Shown: one piece after another, positions 7,342-15,508 of the stretch
Numbering within the stretch: the stretch's first letter is position 1
Layout: every line of letters begins with the position of its first letter
Assembly (NCBI GenBank): GCA_017523925.1
Contig: JAFWVQ010000040.1
Span: forward strand, 1 to 41,310
Reading direction: 5' to 3'
DNA: 41,310 bases
Source: Clostridia bacterium
GTDB lineage: Bacteria > Bacillota > Clostridia > Christensenellales > CAG-138
Made by a program: the position numbers and the translations under genes
The notes under the pieces: model-generated
The model's database searches: none
Told to the model about the DNA's origin: nothing
Seen by the model: the letters and a program-made list of their open reading frames with translations, nothing else

Positions 7342-8184
7342 CTAATCCTTGCCGCACTGCAGAAACAGCTCCTCTATTGCACGGCGAAGCTCGTCGCATT
7401 TGCCGAGGCTCAGGTCGACCAATCTAACGCAGCTCGGCGCCAAGCTCCTCAGCAGAATTAGCACTCCGTCGATGCTGCCGGGGGCGCACTCGATCCGAAA
7501 ATGCTCGGTGCCGGCGCCGCCTCCATCCTTTCTTTCGTATGCGTTATGCGCATCGCTCAGCGTGCAGCTGCCATCCGGATTGAGCACGGCCAAAACAGCC
7601 CCGCCGATCTGCTCGCCGTTCTGCGTTGATGCCGAAACAAAAGGCAGGCCGAACAGCGAAAACAGATCGTTCATCAGCTCCGCTTCGTATTCCTCCGCAT
7701 AGGCGGAGTCGAAAGCCGCTCGGAAAAACTCTATGCCATCGCGCAGCCTGAAGCGGAGATAGCCCTCGAGATTCAGGCTCCCGCTCTCGTAAAGATAGCT
7801 TTTCAGCGCCTCGGCCGCGCAGCCGGGTATCCGAGGCTCCTTCGTCATATCAAGTGCTCTTTCAAGTATCCTTCTTTTTGTTTCATGGCTTTCATCAAGC
7901 GGAGCGATCATATCGGCAAGCTCAAAATACCTCAGATCGATCAAAAGAACGCGGATCAGCGCCAGGCTCAGCGCATCGAGCTCGGTTTCCCCGTCCGCGG
8001 CGATCACGGCGCAGCTCTTCGCCTGATCCGCGCTCGGGCATGAGCCGGATTCGCCGCGTTCCATGCATCCTATCCTGCCGATCAGCTCCTTTGAAGCATC
8101 CGTTTCCTGTTCCGCAAGCCTGCGCTTTATCAGCTTAACTATGTTTGCTTCATATTCGTTTGTGAAAACGAAGTAATCCTGCAT
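7342..8184 (-). CDS. YtxC-like sporulation protein (tentative)
   Basis: The predicted soluble protein has 280 residues, with AAGGAG 6 bases before the ATG. The central segment LEGYLRFRLRDGIEFFRAAFDSAYAEEYEAE resembles the GFINFRLKDY-type signature of YtxC-family proteins, which are conserved in endospore formers and have no known biochemical role. The spacing from the N-terminus and the total length agree with that family. The N-terminal half is less recognisable, and part of it (about residues 40-75) looks inserted. The gene lies downstream of a radical SAM gene but is separated from it by a terminator, so it likely has its own promoter. The assignment rests on one motif region plus the sporulating background. 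Confidence 0.55.
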   Translation of the reverse strand: MQDYFVFTNEYEANIVKLIKRRLAEQETDASKELIGRIGCMERGESGSCPSADQAKSCAVIAADGETELDALSLALIRVLLIDLRYFELADMIAPLDESHETKRRILERALDMTKEPRIPGCAAEALKSYLYESGSLNLEGYLRFRLRDGIEFFRAAFDSAYAEEYEAELMNDLFSLFGLPFVSASTQNGEQIGGAVLAVLNPDGSCTLSDAHNAYERKDGGGAGTEHFRIECAPGSIDGVLILLRSLAPSCVRLVDLSLGKCDELRRAIEELFLQCGKD

Positions 8185-8287
8185 TGCCGCTCCTTGTTTC
8201 GCATTTGGCTGTTTTCGGGCAGATATGCCTATTTCGTATTATGTGCAGCACCGCGAAAAAGGTGACAGTAAAATTCCTCCAGAAATT

Positions 8288-8320
8288 CGAAAAACAAAAC
8301 CGCGCCGCTTTCGGCGGCGC
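8288..8320 (-). terminator. Terminator of the PflX-type radical SAM gene
   Basis: On the minus strand GCGCCGC (8314-8320) pairs with GCGGCGC (8302-8308) around a five-base loop, followed by GGTTTTGTTTTT. It lies about 70 bases after the stop. The remaining 8185-8387 spacer must contain the YtxC-like gene's promoter, but I see no convincing boxes. Confidence 0.8.
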
Positions 8321-8387
8321 AGCTCGCAGGTTCATCCGAATATAATGATTTCGGTATTCTTTGCTTGGGTCATTAAAACAGCGGTTT

Positions 8388-9446
8388 TCACTCGAAAAAA
8401 CCGTCGAACTCGGGCGTGAATTCGCTGCTTGCGGATGAGAGCGACTGTGTATAAACGTTCTCGAAGCCGAGCGTAAGCGCGTGCTCGAGCGCGCGCTCAT
8501 ACTCGCGCCGCAAAAGCCTCCGATCGAGCGGGGGAGGGAGCTCGCCAAAAGGCGTGTATTGGCTCATGAGCGATATGTGCGTTTCAAGCGGCAGTTTTTC
8601 GGCTATCCAGTTCAGCACGCTGCGCGCCTCATCCACGGAGCCGGGCAGCACCAGATGGCGGATGAGAACTCCGCGCCGAGCTATGCCGTCCTCGTCCGTT
8701 TTTAGCACGCCGCATTGGCGCTGCATCTCGAGCACCGCCCTTGAAGCATATTCGAAATAATCCGCCCGTCCGCTGTATTTTTCAGCGACCCGTGCGCCAA
8801 CGTACTTCATATCGGGCAGATAAATATCGATCAGCCCGTCGAGCATTCGCAGCGTTTCGGGCTTCTCGTAGGCGTTCGTGTTGTAAACGATCGGAACGCT
8901 CAGCCCCATGAGCCGCGCCTTCTCTATCGCAGCCGCGATAAGCAGCGTGTGCGGGGAGGGCGTAACAAGATTTATGTTGTGTGCGCCGAGCGCCTCAAGG
9001 CGCAGCATGATCGCGGCAAGCTCGCCTGCATCGGTCAAAACGCCCTTTCGGCTTTGGCTGATATCGTGGTTCTGGCAGAATCGGCATGCCATATTGCAGC
9101 CCGAGAAGAAGATCGCGCCGCTGCCGCGCGTGCCGGAAATCGGAGGCTCCTCGTAATAATGCCGCGCCGCCCTTGCGATGAGCGCGGTCAAGTACGGATC
9201 GCGCCCGTCCGCAAAGCCGCCCACGCCGCAAGCGCCGGTCTCCTTCGCGCGGTCCGCCCCGCATTCGAGCGGGCAAAGCGTGCAGGTGTGCTCGATCGCA
9301 TCGGCTTCCTTCTCCGGCTCAAACCGCTTCGCAAGCCGGGGAATATGAATAAGGGCCTCGCCTGAACGGGACCCTTCCGTATCGCGCATGCGCTCGTTCG
9401 GCGCGATGCGGGTCAAATTGTTTGCTTTAGTTTCATTCATGCTCAT
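8388..9446 (-). CDS. Radical SAM protein, PflX type (COG1313)
   Basis: The protein has 352 residues. The radical SAM cluster motif is FFSGCNMACRFCQNHDISQ (CxxxCxxC). An N-terminal Cys-rich segment HTCTLCPLECGADRAKETGACG precedes it, as in the PflX family related to pyruvate formate-lyase activating enzymes. Downstream are INLVTPSPH and VYNTNAYE, typical of the barrel strands. The substrate of this family is not settled; no glycyl radical enzyme lies in the window. The start at 9446 is chosen because GAGG lies a few bases before it, whereas the ATG at 9464 has no ribosome binding site. It follows the histidine kinase gene by 61 bases in the same direction and may be cotranscribed. Confidence 0.9.
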   Translation of the reverse strand: MSMNETKANNLTRIAPNERMRDTEGSRSGEALIHIPRLAKRFEPEKEADAIEHTCTLCPLECGADRAKETGACGVGGFADGRDPYLTALIARAARHYYEEPPISGTRGSGAIFFSGCNMACRFCQNHDISQSRKGVLTDAGELAAIMLRLEALGAHNINLVTPSPHTLLIAAAIEKARLMGLSVPIVYNTNAYEKPETLRMLDGLIDIYLPDMKYVGARVAEKYSGRADYFEYASRAVLEMQRQCGVLKTDEDGIARRGVLIRHLVLPGSVDEARSVLNWIAEKLPLETHISLMSQYTPFGELPPPLDRRLLRREYERALEHALTLGFENVYTQSLSSASSEFTPEFDGFFE

Positions 9447-9507
9447 GCCGCCTCTATGCCGCATAGTCTGCGCATGCCGGAGGGTCCCCCCGGTCGAACG
9501 CAGCTGA

Positions 9508-11343
9508 TCATTCGATGCTCTCGATCACACCGATCTGCCTGCAGCGCTGTGCTTCGCTGCAGCCGCATGGACTCAGCTCGGGATGCTCGCCGTCGCTTGC
9601 GTCGCGCTCAACGGTGAAGGTGAAGCGGATACTGCCTTCGGAATAGACCACGTTTATCCTTTCGTTGAGAAGGTTCAGTATTTCGGATACTATGGCAAGC
9701 CCGAGGCCGGTGCCCTCGCCGGAATGCGCGTGATCCGCCTTGTAGAAGCGCTCGAATATGTGCTCGATATCGGTTGGATCGATCTCGGCGGGGTTGCTGA
9801 CGGAGAACAGATACCGCTTCCCGTCCTCACAGAGCCTCAAGTCGATGCTCACGCAGCAGCCGTCGATGCCGTGCTTGATCGCGTTGTCGGTGAGCGCGAT
9901 GAGCACCTGCTCGATGCGGTCGGCATTGGTGCTTGCAAAATACCTGCCCTCGGGCATCTCAAGCCGGACGGATTTGCCGCGCTGGTGCGCCATTTCGTTC
10001 ATCCTGTCCGCAACGTCGTAGGCTATCTCAAACAGCTCCACGCGCATCTTCGAGAATGCAACGCCGCCGCTCTGCAGCCTCGAAAGCTCGAGCAGATCGT
10101 CGATAAGATGAGAAAGGCGGATGGATTCGCGCTGAATGTAGCCGTAATAGCGCTGCTTATCCTCCTCGTCGGTGATTATGCCGTCGCAGAGCGCATCGGA
10201 AAGGCTTCGGATGGAGGCAAGCGGGGTGCGCAGCTCGTGGCTTACGTTTGCAACGTAGTCGCGCCGCGTCTGCTCGAGCCTTTCGCTCTCGGTGATGTCG
10301 CTTATCAAGGTGACCGCGCCGCAAAGCGTGTCGTTCGCTTCGTAAATAGGAGTGCTGCTGACGCGCAGCAAACGGTCGGATACCCCGAGCACGGCCCTTG
10401 ACCTGGCGTTGCTCTCGAGCGCGTGCGCCGCAACGTCCGCCACCTTCGGATAGATCGAAAGAGAGGCCGGGTCGGAGCTGTCGCTTCCGCCGAGAAGCCG
10501 TATCGCAGCCGAGTTATAATGCGTTATATCGCCCTGGCGATCGACCGCGATAATGCCCTCGCCGATGCCGTCAAGCACCGTTCCAAGGCGGTTTCTTTCT
10601 ATCACAAGATGATCGATATTGCTTCTGAGCGCGTCCGCGAGCGTGTTGAAGGATTCCGCAAGATGCTGCGATTCGTAGCTTCCGCGAGGAACGGCGCGCG
10701 CGTCGAGATCGCCGTTTGCCATGGCAAGCGCGGTCTCCGAAACGGCCTTTATCGGCTTGGTGACGTATCTGAAAACGAGTATGGCCGGGATGAGCGCCAC
10801 GAGCAGTATCGCGATCATCACGAGGCCAAACTGCAAGGCGAGCCCGTTTACTCGATCCTGTATCACAGAGCCGCGGTGGATGAGGATCACAGCGGCTATC
10901 ACGCGGTCCGCACCGTCGTACACCGGAACGCCGACCACGATCCCCGCGGAGGCCTGGGGCATCGAAACCGTTTTGCCCTCCATAACGCTCTCAAAGCATA
11001 TGCGGACGGTCTCGGCGGAGGCTTTCTGGGTCTCGGCATCGTCGTTGCTTATAGGGGAGCCGTACGACTCGATCAGATAAACGGAGGTCTCCGCGACGGC
11101 GTATTCCTCGGAATAGATCAGCCTCGAGATCGTGTGGCGATCCGCATTCTCAAGATAGAGCTTCGTCACCTGGTTGGAGAGCGCCTTAGCCTTGGGAAGC
11201 AGATCGTCGGTTTTGTAGTTGACGTAAAGCCCGTGTCCGAATATGGAAAAAAGCACAGCGATCAGCGCCACCACGAAGGTGAGCGTGATGCTTACGATGA
11301 AGAATACGATTTTTAACAGGCTTGTACGCCGCACGCTGTTCAT
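9508..11343 (-). CDS. PhoR-type membrane sensor histidine kinase
   Basis: The protein has 611 residues from the ATG at 11343 (a GTG two codons earlier is possible; neither has a clear ribosome binding site). Order of parts: transmembrane helix about 10-35, extracytoplasmic sensor about 40-163, second transmembrane helix about 170-192, HAMP about 193-245, PAS about 250-350, dimerisation domain with NVSHELRTPLASI (His at about 369), and an ATPase domain with N-box TDNAIKHG and G2 box GEGTGLGLAIV. The G1 box, normally DxGxGI, reads VSNPAEI, so the adenine-contacting Asp is absent. It partners the response regulator gene 157 bases upstream. The architecture equals PhoR/WalK-like kinases; the signal is unknown. 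A Cys-rich tail (SPCGCSEAQRC) is unusual. Confidence 0.95.
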   Translation of the reverse strand: MNSVRRTSLLKIVFFIVSITLTFVVALIAVLFSIFGHGLYVNYKTDDLLPKAKALSNQVTKLYLENADRHTISRLIYSEEYAVAETSVYLIESYGSPISNDDAETQKASAETVRICFESVMEGKTVSMPQASAGIVVGVPVYDGADRVIAAVILIHRGSVIQDRVNGLALQFGLVMIAILLVALIPAILVFRYVTKPIKAVSETALAMANGDLDARAVPRGSYESQHLAESFNTLADALRSNIDHLVIERNRLGTVLDGIGEGIIAVDRQGDITHYNSAAIRLLGGSDSSDPASLSIYPKVADVAAHALESNARSRAVLGVSDRLLRVSSTPIYEANDTLCGAVTLISDITESERLEQTRRDYVANVSHELRTPLASIRSLSDALCDGIITDEEDKQRYYGYIQRESIRLSHLIDDLLELSRLQSGGVAFSKMRVELFEIAYDVADRMNEMAHQRGKSVRLEMPEGRYFASTNADRIEQVLIALTDNAIKHGIDGCCVSIDLRLCEDGKRYLFSVSNPAEIDPTDIEHIFERFYKADHAHSGEGTGLGLAIVSEILNLLNERINVVYSEGSIRFTFTVERDASDGEHPELSPCGCSEAQRCRQIGVIESIE

Positions 11344-11500
11344 AGGCACGCTTGTTTAACAAAACCGGTGGAGAAAAAACCAACTCGAACTCGCAAAGAT
11401 ATCAACAGGGGATAAAATTGTCGGCGCTTTTTCAAAGCATTTTCGGAAGGAACGGGCGGAACACCGGCGCGGCGCTCCGCCGAAGGGTCGAAAAGCGGGC

Positions 11501-12259
11501 TTATTCGCGAAGCTCGTCGGCGTATTCGTCCTCAAGATCGATCTCCGGCTCCGGCTGTTCGCCGTCCGCATAGACCTCGAAGCGGTAGCCGACGCCGTAA
11601 ACGGTCCTAAGCTCCCAGCCGTGCTCAGGATGCTGCGCGATCTTCTGGCGAATGCGCTTTATCTGCGTGTCCACAGCGCGGGTATCGCCGTAGTAGTCGT
11701 AGCCCCAAACGATGGAAAGTATCTTTTCCCTTGAAAAAACCTTGCCCGGATGGGAGGCGAGCAGCTGGAATATCTCCACCTCCTTGGGCGTGAGGGCGAT
11801 GCGCTCGCCGTCGATGCGAACGTCGTAGTTGTTGATGTTGATCTCGAGATTGCCGTATTTGAGCACCTGTGCGGGCTCGGCCTCCTGCATGTTGAATCTT
11901 CTCAGAACGGCCTTTATGCGGGCAACGACCTCGCGCGCGCTGAAGGGCTTGACGATGTAGTCGTCCGCACCGAATTCGAGCCCGAGCACGCGGTCGATCT
12001 CCTCGGATTTGGCGGTGAGCATGATGATCGGAACGTTGCTGCTCTGCCTGATGATGCGGCAAACGTCCATGCCGCTCTTCTTGGGCATCATAAGATCGAG
12101 CACTATCAGGCAGGGCTTGTTTTTGTTGAACTCCTCAAGCGCCTGATCGCCGTCATAGGCGGAGATGTATTCAAAACCCTCGTTTTTCAGATAAGCGCCA
12201 AGGGTCTCGTGGATGATATGCTGATCGTCGCAGATCAGGATCTGCTGTTTTGCCGTCAT
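11501..12259 (-). CDS. OmpR/PhoB-family response regulator
   Basis: The protein has 252 residues from the ATG at 12259, which has GGAGGG 9 bases upstream; an upstream in-frame start gives 13 extra residues but no ribosome binding site. The receiver domain shows the acidic pair Asp11/Asp12, phosphoacceptor Asp55 in LIVLDLMMP, Thr82 and Lys104 in YIVKPFS. The winged-helix output domain (about 135-232) contains LTPKEVEIFQLLASHPGKVFSREKIL and DTRAVDTQIKRIRQKI...VYGVGYRF. The acidic C-terminal tail EPEIDLEDEYADELRE is longer than usual. It precedes and presumably receives phosphate from the histidine kinase downstream. A near-consensus promoter lies at 12298-12326. Confidence 0.96.
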   Translation of the reverse strand: MTAKQQILICDDQHIIHETLGAYLKNEGFEYISAYDGDQALEEFNKNKPCLIVLDLMMPKKSGMDVCRIIRQSSNVPIIMLTAKSEEIDRVLGLEFGADDYIVKPFSAREVVARIKAVLRRFNMQEAEPAQVLKYGNLEININNYDVRIDGERIALTPKEVEIFQLLASHPGKVFSREKILSIVWGYDYYGDTRAVDTQIKRIRQKIAQHPEHGWELRTVYGVGYRFEVYADGEQPEPEIDLEDEYADELRE

Positions 12260-12297
12260 GGAATGATCCCTCCGGAATTTAAAATTATTCGCCCTCA

Positions 12298-12326
12298 ATT
12301 ATAATCGATTTTGTCGTTCGTTTCAA
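12298..12326 (-). promoter_or_regulatory. Promoter of the two-component operon
   Basis: On the minus strand: TTGAAA (12321-12326), a 17-bp spacer and TATAAT (12298-12303), about 40 bases upstream of the response regulator start. Confidence 0.85.
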
Positions 12327-12431
12327 GCGCATTTTTAGTTTGAAGCTCAATTTGGGCGCGTCTGCCCCCGTTTCATGGTGGTATGACAAAAAAATAACAC
12401 AATTGGCCATAAAAAAGCACCGTTTTTTGCA

Positions 12432-12459
12432 TTGCGATTCCAAATTTCGGTGGTATAAT
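12432..12459 (+). promoter_or_regulatory. Promoter of the HtrA-type protease gene
   Basis: TTGCGA (12432-12437), a 16-bp spacer and TATAAT (12454-12459). The transcript would carry an untranslated leader of about 135 bases with GC-rich inverted segments around 12525-12570. The 341-base gap 12260-12600 otherwise holds only the divergent promoter pair. Confidence 0.7.
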
Positions 12460-12600
12460 GTGAGCATGGATATTTGTGTCCTTATTTTGTGTAAGATAAC
12501 TAACCCAAACTGTCCTAAAAACCCGTGCCGAGGCGGCTCGGAAATCAGCTCCGCCGCCGAGCAGGCTCGATGAACGATTGCAAGATGTAAGGAGATAATC

Positions 12601-13911
12601 ATGGATCCGTTCAACGAAGAAATAGACTCCGCTCAAGAAAAAATGTCCGCTCAAGGCCCCGAAAAGGCTGCTTATGCATCCGTGCCTTCTGCCGGTCAAG
12701 CGGATAAGCCGCCCCGAGAAACGATCAACGGCGCGATGAAAAGGCGCATCACGATGCCGCTTGGTGCGATAATCGCCTGCGTTATCGCGGTGTCGCTTGC
12801 CGTGATGGGCGTGATGGGAGGCATAAGCCTTATCAAAGATGCGAAGGAAAAGCGCGTTCAGGTGATAACAACCTCCGCACCGTTCGTGCTCGTGACGGAT
12901 GAGCCCGAGGCCACCGCAGCGGTGCCGGAGCGAACCGGCGGCGATCATCCTTCGGATGCTATCTGGCATACACACGCCACCGACGAGCCCTCGCGCGCCT
13001 ATTCGGCGATCGAAGACGCCATGTCCGCCGTGGTCAGCATCGACGTTATGGTGAGCTACGGCTACGCGAGCGTTGCAAAGAGCTCCGGCTCCGGAGTCAT
13101 AGTTTCGGAGGATGGCTATATAGCCACCTGCTGCCACGTCATCGACGGCGCGAGCAGGATCTATGTCTACCTTGACGACGGCTCGAGCAGCGAGGCAAAG
13201 CTCATCGGGAGGGACAGCATAAGCGACCTTGCCGTGATAAAGATCGAGGGCAGCGGCTATCCGCACGCAGTGTTCGGCGATTCCGAAACGCTGCACGTTG
13301 GCGAAGCCGTGTTTGCCGTAGGAAACGCGCTCGGCCAGCTCTCAAACTCCTACACCCGCGGAGTCATAAGCGGGCTCGACCGCAGCATCAAGATCGACGG
13401 CAAGGAGATGACACTGCTTCAGACCGACGCCGCGATCAACCGGGGCAACTCAGGCGGCGGCCTGTTCCGCTCTACGGACGGCGCGCTGATGGGCATCGTG
13501 AACGCAAAGAGCGCGGGCGAGAGCATCGAGGGCCTCGGCTTTGCGATCCCTTCGGACCTTGTGCTCAAGGTCATCGGCGATCTGATGGACTACGGCTTCG
13601 TGACAGGCGTTGCTTATCTCGGAGTGGAAGCCGAAACCGTCGCTCTGCCGGGCTACGGCTTCTTTACCGATTACCACACCTATCCCAAGGTCATCGCCGT
13701 TGAGGAAAACAGCCCCGCCGAGAAGGCGGGCATAGAGGTGGGCGACGTCATCCTTTCGGTGAACGGCGTTTCCGTTTCGGACAGCGAAATGCTCGATGCC
13801 GCGATCAGCGCCTGTAAGATCGGCGACAGCATCTCGCTTGCCGTAATGCGAAACAACGAGGATATCGAGCTTGAGGCAACGCTTGAAGGACGGGGCGCGC
13901 CCGAAGAATAA
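12601..13911 (+). CDS. htrA: HtrA/DegP-type membrane-anchored serine protease with PDZ domain
   Basis: The protein has 436 residues: a cytoplasmic N-terminal segment of about 50, one transmembrane helix (about 53-78), a Thr/Pro-rich linker, a trypsin-like domain and one PDZ domain (about 335-430). The catalytic triad is visible as His179 in TCCHVIDGA, Asp209 in ISDLAVIKIEG and Ser284 in INRGNSGGGL. HtrA proteases degrade or refold damaged exported proteins at the outer membrane face and are often controlled by envelope-stress two-component systems; the divergent response regulator/kinase pair is a natural candidate. AAGGAG precedes the ATG by 7 bases. The two adjacent cysteines just before the catalytic His are notable for an extracytoplasmic protein. 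Confidence 0.96.
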   Translation: MDPFNEEIDSAQEKMSAQGPEKAAYASVPSAGQADKPPRETINGAMKRRITMPLGAIIACVIAVSLAVMGVMGGISLIKDAKEKRVQVITTSAPFVLVTDEPEATAAVPERTGGDHPSDAIWHTHATDEPSRAYSAIEDAMSAVVSIDVMVSYGYASVAKSSGSGVIVSEDGYIATCCHVIDGASRIYVYLDDGSSSEAKLIGRDSISDLAVIKIEGSGYPHAVFGDSETLHVGEAVFAVGNALGQLSNSYTRGVISGLDRSIKIDGKEMTLLQTDAAINRGNSGGGLFRSTDGALMGIVNAKSAGESIEGLGFAIPSDLVLKVIGDLMDYGFVTGVAYLGVEAETVALPGYGFFTDYHTYPKVIAVEENSPAEKAGIEVGDVILSVNGVSVSDSEMLDAAISACKIGDSISLAVMRNNEDIELEATLEGRGAPEE

Positions 13912-13956
13912 GACGCGCATATCCGCACAGAACAGCGCCGAACTGCGCTTCTGCTG

Positions 13957-13985
13957 TTGAAAACACTTTGAAAATATGGTATGAT
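13957..13985 (+). promoter_or_regulatory. Promoter of the peptidoglycan-binding protein gene
   Basis: TTGAAA (13957-13962), 17-bp spacer, TATGAT (13980-13985), 54 bases before the start of the next gene. Confidence 0.8.
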
Positions 13986-14038
13986 TGATACAGACCCGAT
14001 GCTTCGTCGGGAATGATTTGATTTCGGGAGGCGGCAAC

Positions 14039-14806
14039 ATGGTTTTCAAGCGTGCGTTCAGCTTCATACTAACGCTCCTGCTTTTGCTTGCCGTTCCGGC
14101 GCTTTCCCTTGCTTCGGGCTCAACTGCGGCGATCTATTCCGATGGGGACTCGGGCGAGGCTGTCATCCGCATCCAGCTCAGGCTGCGTGAGCTCGGCTAC
14201 CTCTGCTACCCGCCCACCGGCGTTTATCGGGCAATGACGGTGGATGCCGTAAAGGCGTTCCAGGAGCGCTGCGGCAGCTACGGCTCGCCCCTCGCGGTGG
14301 ACGGCAGGATGGGTCCCGAATCCATGAAGCGGCTCTTCGATCCGAATGCTCCCCGCGTGCGCATACCCGATTCGGTGCATATGCCGAGGGGTCCGATAGC
14401 CGAAAGGCTCGCCGTCAAGGGGCAGCTCGTTTCATGGAGCGAGGTCAAAACCAAGCTTTCCGCCGGCAGGACCTATACCGCGACCGACTGCAACACGGGC
14501 TCGGCCTTCCGTCTCGTTTTCGCGGGCGGAGAGAATCATGCCGAGATGCAGCTTGCTTCCGATGAGGATGCGGCCGTTTTCCTTGAGTGCTGCGGCGGTG
14601 AACACAATTTCTTAAAGCGGCCGATCGTTGTGGATATCGACGGCATCGGCGCTGCGGCTTCGATGCTCTGCATGCCGCACGGCGCTGCGGGCGCTTCGGC
14701 AGGGGAGGAGCATATCTGCGTATTCTTCTACGGCAGCCTTTCGCACGTCGGCAATCTGCCCGATATCGAGCATGATTCAACGGTGCTGAAGGCGGCAAGC
14801 CAATAG
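14039..14806 (+). CDS. Secreted protein with peptidoglycan-binding domain (PG_binding_1)
   Basis: The protein has 255 residues. The ATG at 14039 follows GGGAGG by 7 bases; an in-frame ATG farther upstream lacks a site. A signal peptide ends near residue 26 (MVFKRAFSFILTLLLLLAVPALSLAS). A peptidoglycan-binding domain follows: SGEAVIRIQLRLRELGYL...GVYRAMTVDAVKAFQERCG...VDGRMGPESMKRLF (about 36-105). The C-terminal half (VKTKLSAGRTYTATDCNTGSAF..., to GNLPDIEHDSTVLKAAS) resembles the domain found after PG_binding_1 in several clostridial proteins, and I cannot assign it a function. The role is presumably at the cell wall or cortex. It stands next to HtrA but has its own promoter. Confidence 0.88.
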   Translation: MVFKRAFSFILTLLLLLAVPALSLASGSTAAIYSDGDSGEAVIRIQLRLRELGYLCYPPTGVYRAMTVDAVKAFQERCGSYGSPLAVDGRMGPESMKRLFDPNAPRVRIPDSVHMPRGPIAERLAVKGQLVSWSEVKTKLSAGRTYTATDCNTGSAFRLVFAGGENHAEMQLASDEDAAVFLECCGGEHNFLKRPIVVDIDGIGAAASMLCMPHGAAGASAGEEHICVFFYGSLSHVGNLPDIEHDSTVLKAASQ

Positions 14807-14901
14807 CCTTTATCGCGCATATCTTTTTTGATCCTTCGCATTATCGTTTACGGCGCTGCGCGCGCATTTGAAGAAAAAGCTTCGTTATGAGGGGTGCGAA
14901 C

Positions 14902-15441
14902 ATGAAGCAGATACCCAATATCCTTTCATCGTTCAGACTTGTACTTGTCGCGGTCTTTTTTTATCTTTTCACTAAGCAAAACTATGAATGGAGCATGGTC
15001 GTGTATCTGGTCGCTTCATCCACCGATATTCTGGACGGCTACCTTGCAAGGAAGAATAACTGGATCACGAACGTGGGCAAGGTGCTCGATCCGCTCGCGG
15101 ATAAGCTGATGCTCTTTGTGGTGCTGTACTGCTTCTATTCGATCGGAAAGATACCGCTGCCGATACTGCTCGTTGTTTTCGTAAAGGATCTTGTAATGAT
15201 AGTGATCGGCATCGTCCTCTACTCAAAGAAGGTGGTCGTGTATGCCGATTGGTTCGGAAAGATCGCAACGGGGCTGTTCATGCTCGCGATCATCCTGACC
15301 TTCGTGAATATCATTTGGCAGGTCGAGACCTATTATATTTGGTTCTATCTGCTCGCCCTCGCCGTTGCCATCGTTTCCTTCTTCCACTACGGTATAAAAA
15401 CGCTGATCAAAAAGCAGGGCAACGGCAGGATGGACGACTGA
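14902..15441 (+). CDS. pgsA: CDP-diacylglycerol-glycerol-3-phosphate phosphatidyltransferase
   Basis: This is an integral membrane CDP-alcohol phosphotransferase of 179 residues (family about 180-195) that makes phosphatidylglycerol phosphate, the first step to phosphatidylglycerol and cardiolipin. The CDP-OH motif DxxDGxxAR-x8-GxxxDxxxD is complete: Asp42, Asp45, Gly46, Ala49, Arg50, Gly59, Asp63, Asp67. About six hydrophobic segments follow. The start ATG at 14902 has AGGGG 7 bases upstream, whereas the ATG at 14887 would place that site inside the gene. No promoter is obvious in the 95-base gap before it. Related enzymes (e.g. cardiolipin synthase of this fold) share the motif, but the N-terminus MKQIPNILSSFRL fits PgsA. 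Confidence 0.92.
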   Translation: MKQIPNILSSFRLVLVAVFFYLFTKQNYEWSMVVYLVASSTDILDGYLARKNNWITNVGKVLDPLADKLMLFVVLYCFYSIGKIPLPILLVVFVKDLVMIVIGIVLYSKKVVVYADWFGKIATGLFMLAIILTFVNIIWQVETYYIWFYLLALAVAIVSFFHYGIKTLIKKQGNGRMDD

Positions 15442-15508
15442 TATTTTCCGCACGTTTTTTTGCAAACCGAATATTATTAGAGCAAGGAAGTTTTCCGGAG
15501 GTAATTCG

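Noticed and set aside
12466..12600. Riboswitch or leader-peptide attenuator in the htrA leader
   Set aside because: GC-rich inverted segments exist but no recognisable riboswitch core, U-tract or coding leader is seen.
14120..14798. Minus-strand ORFs opposite the peptidoglycan-binding protein
   Set aside because: Antisense shadows without ribosome binding sites or recognisable motifs.
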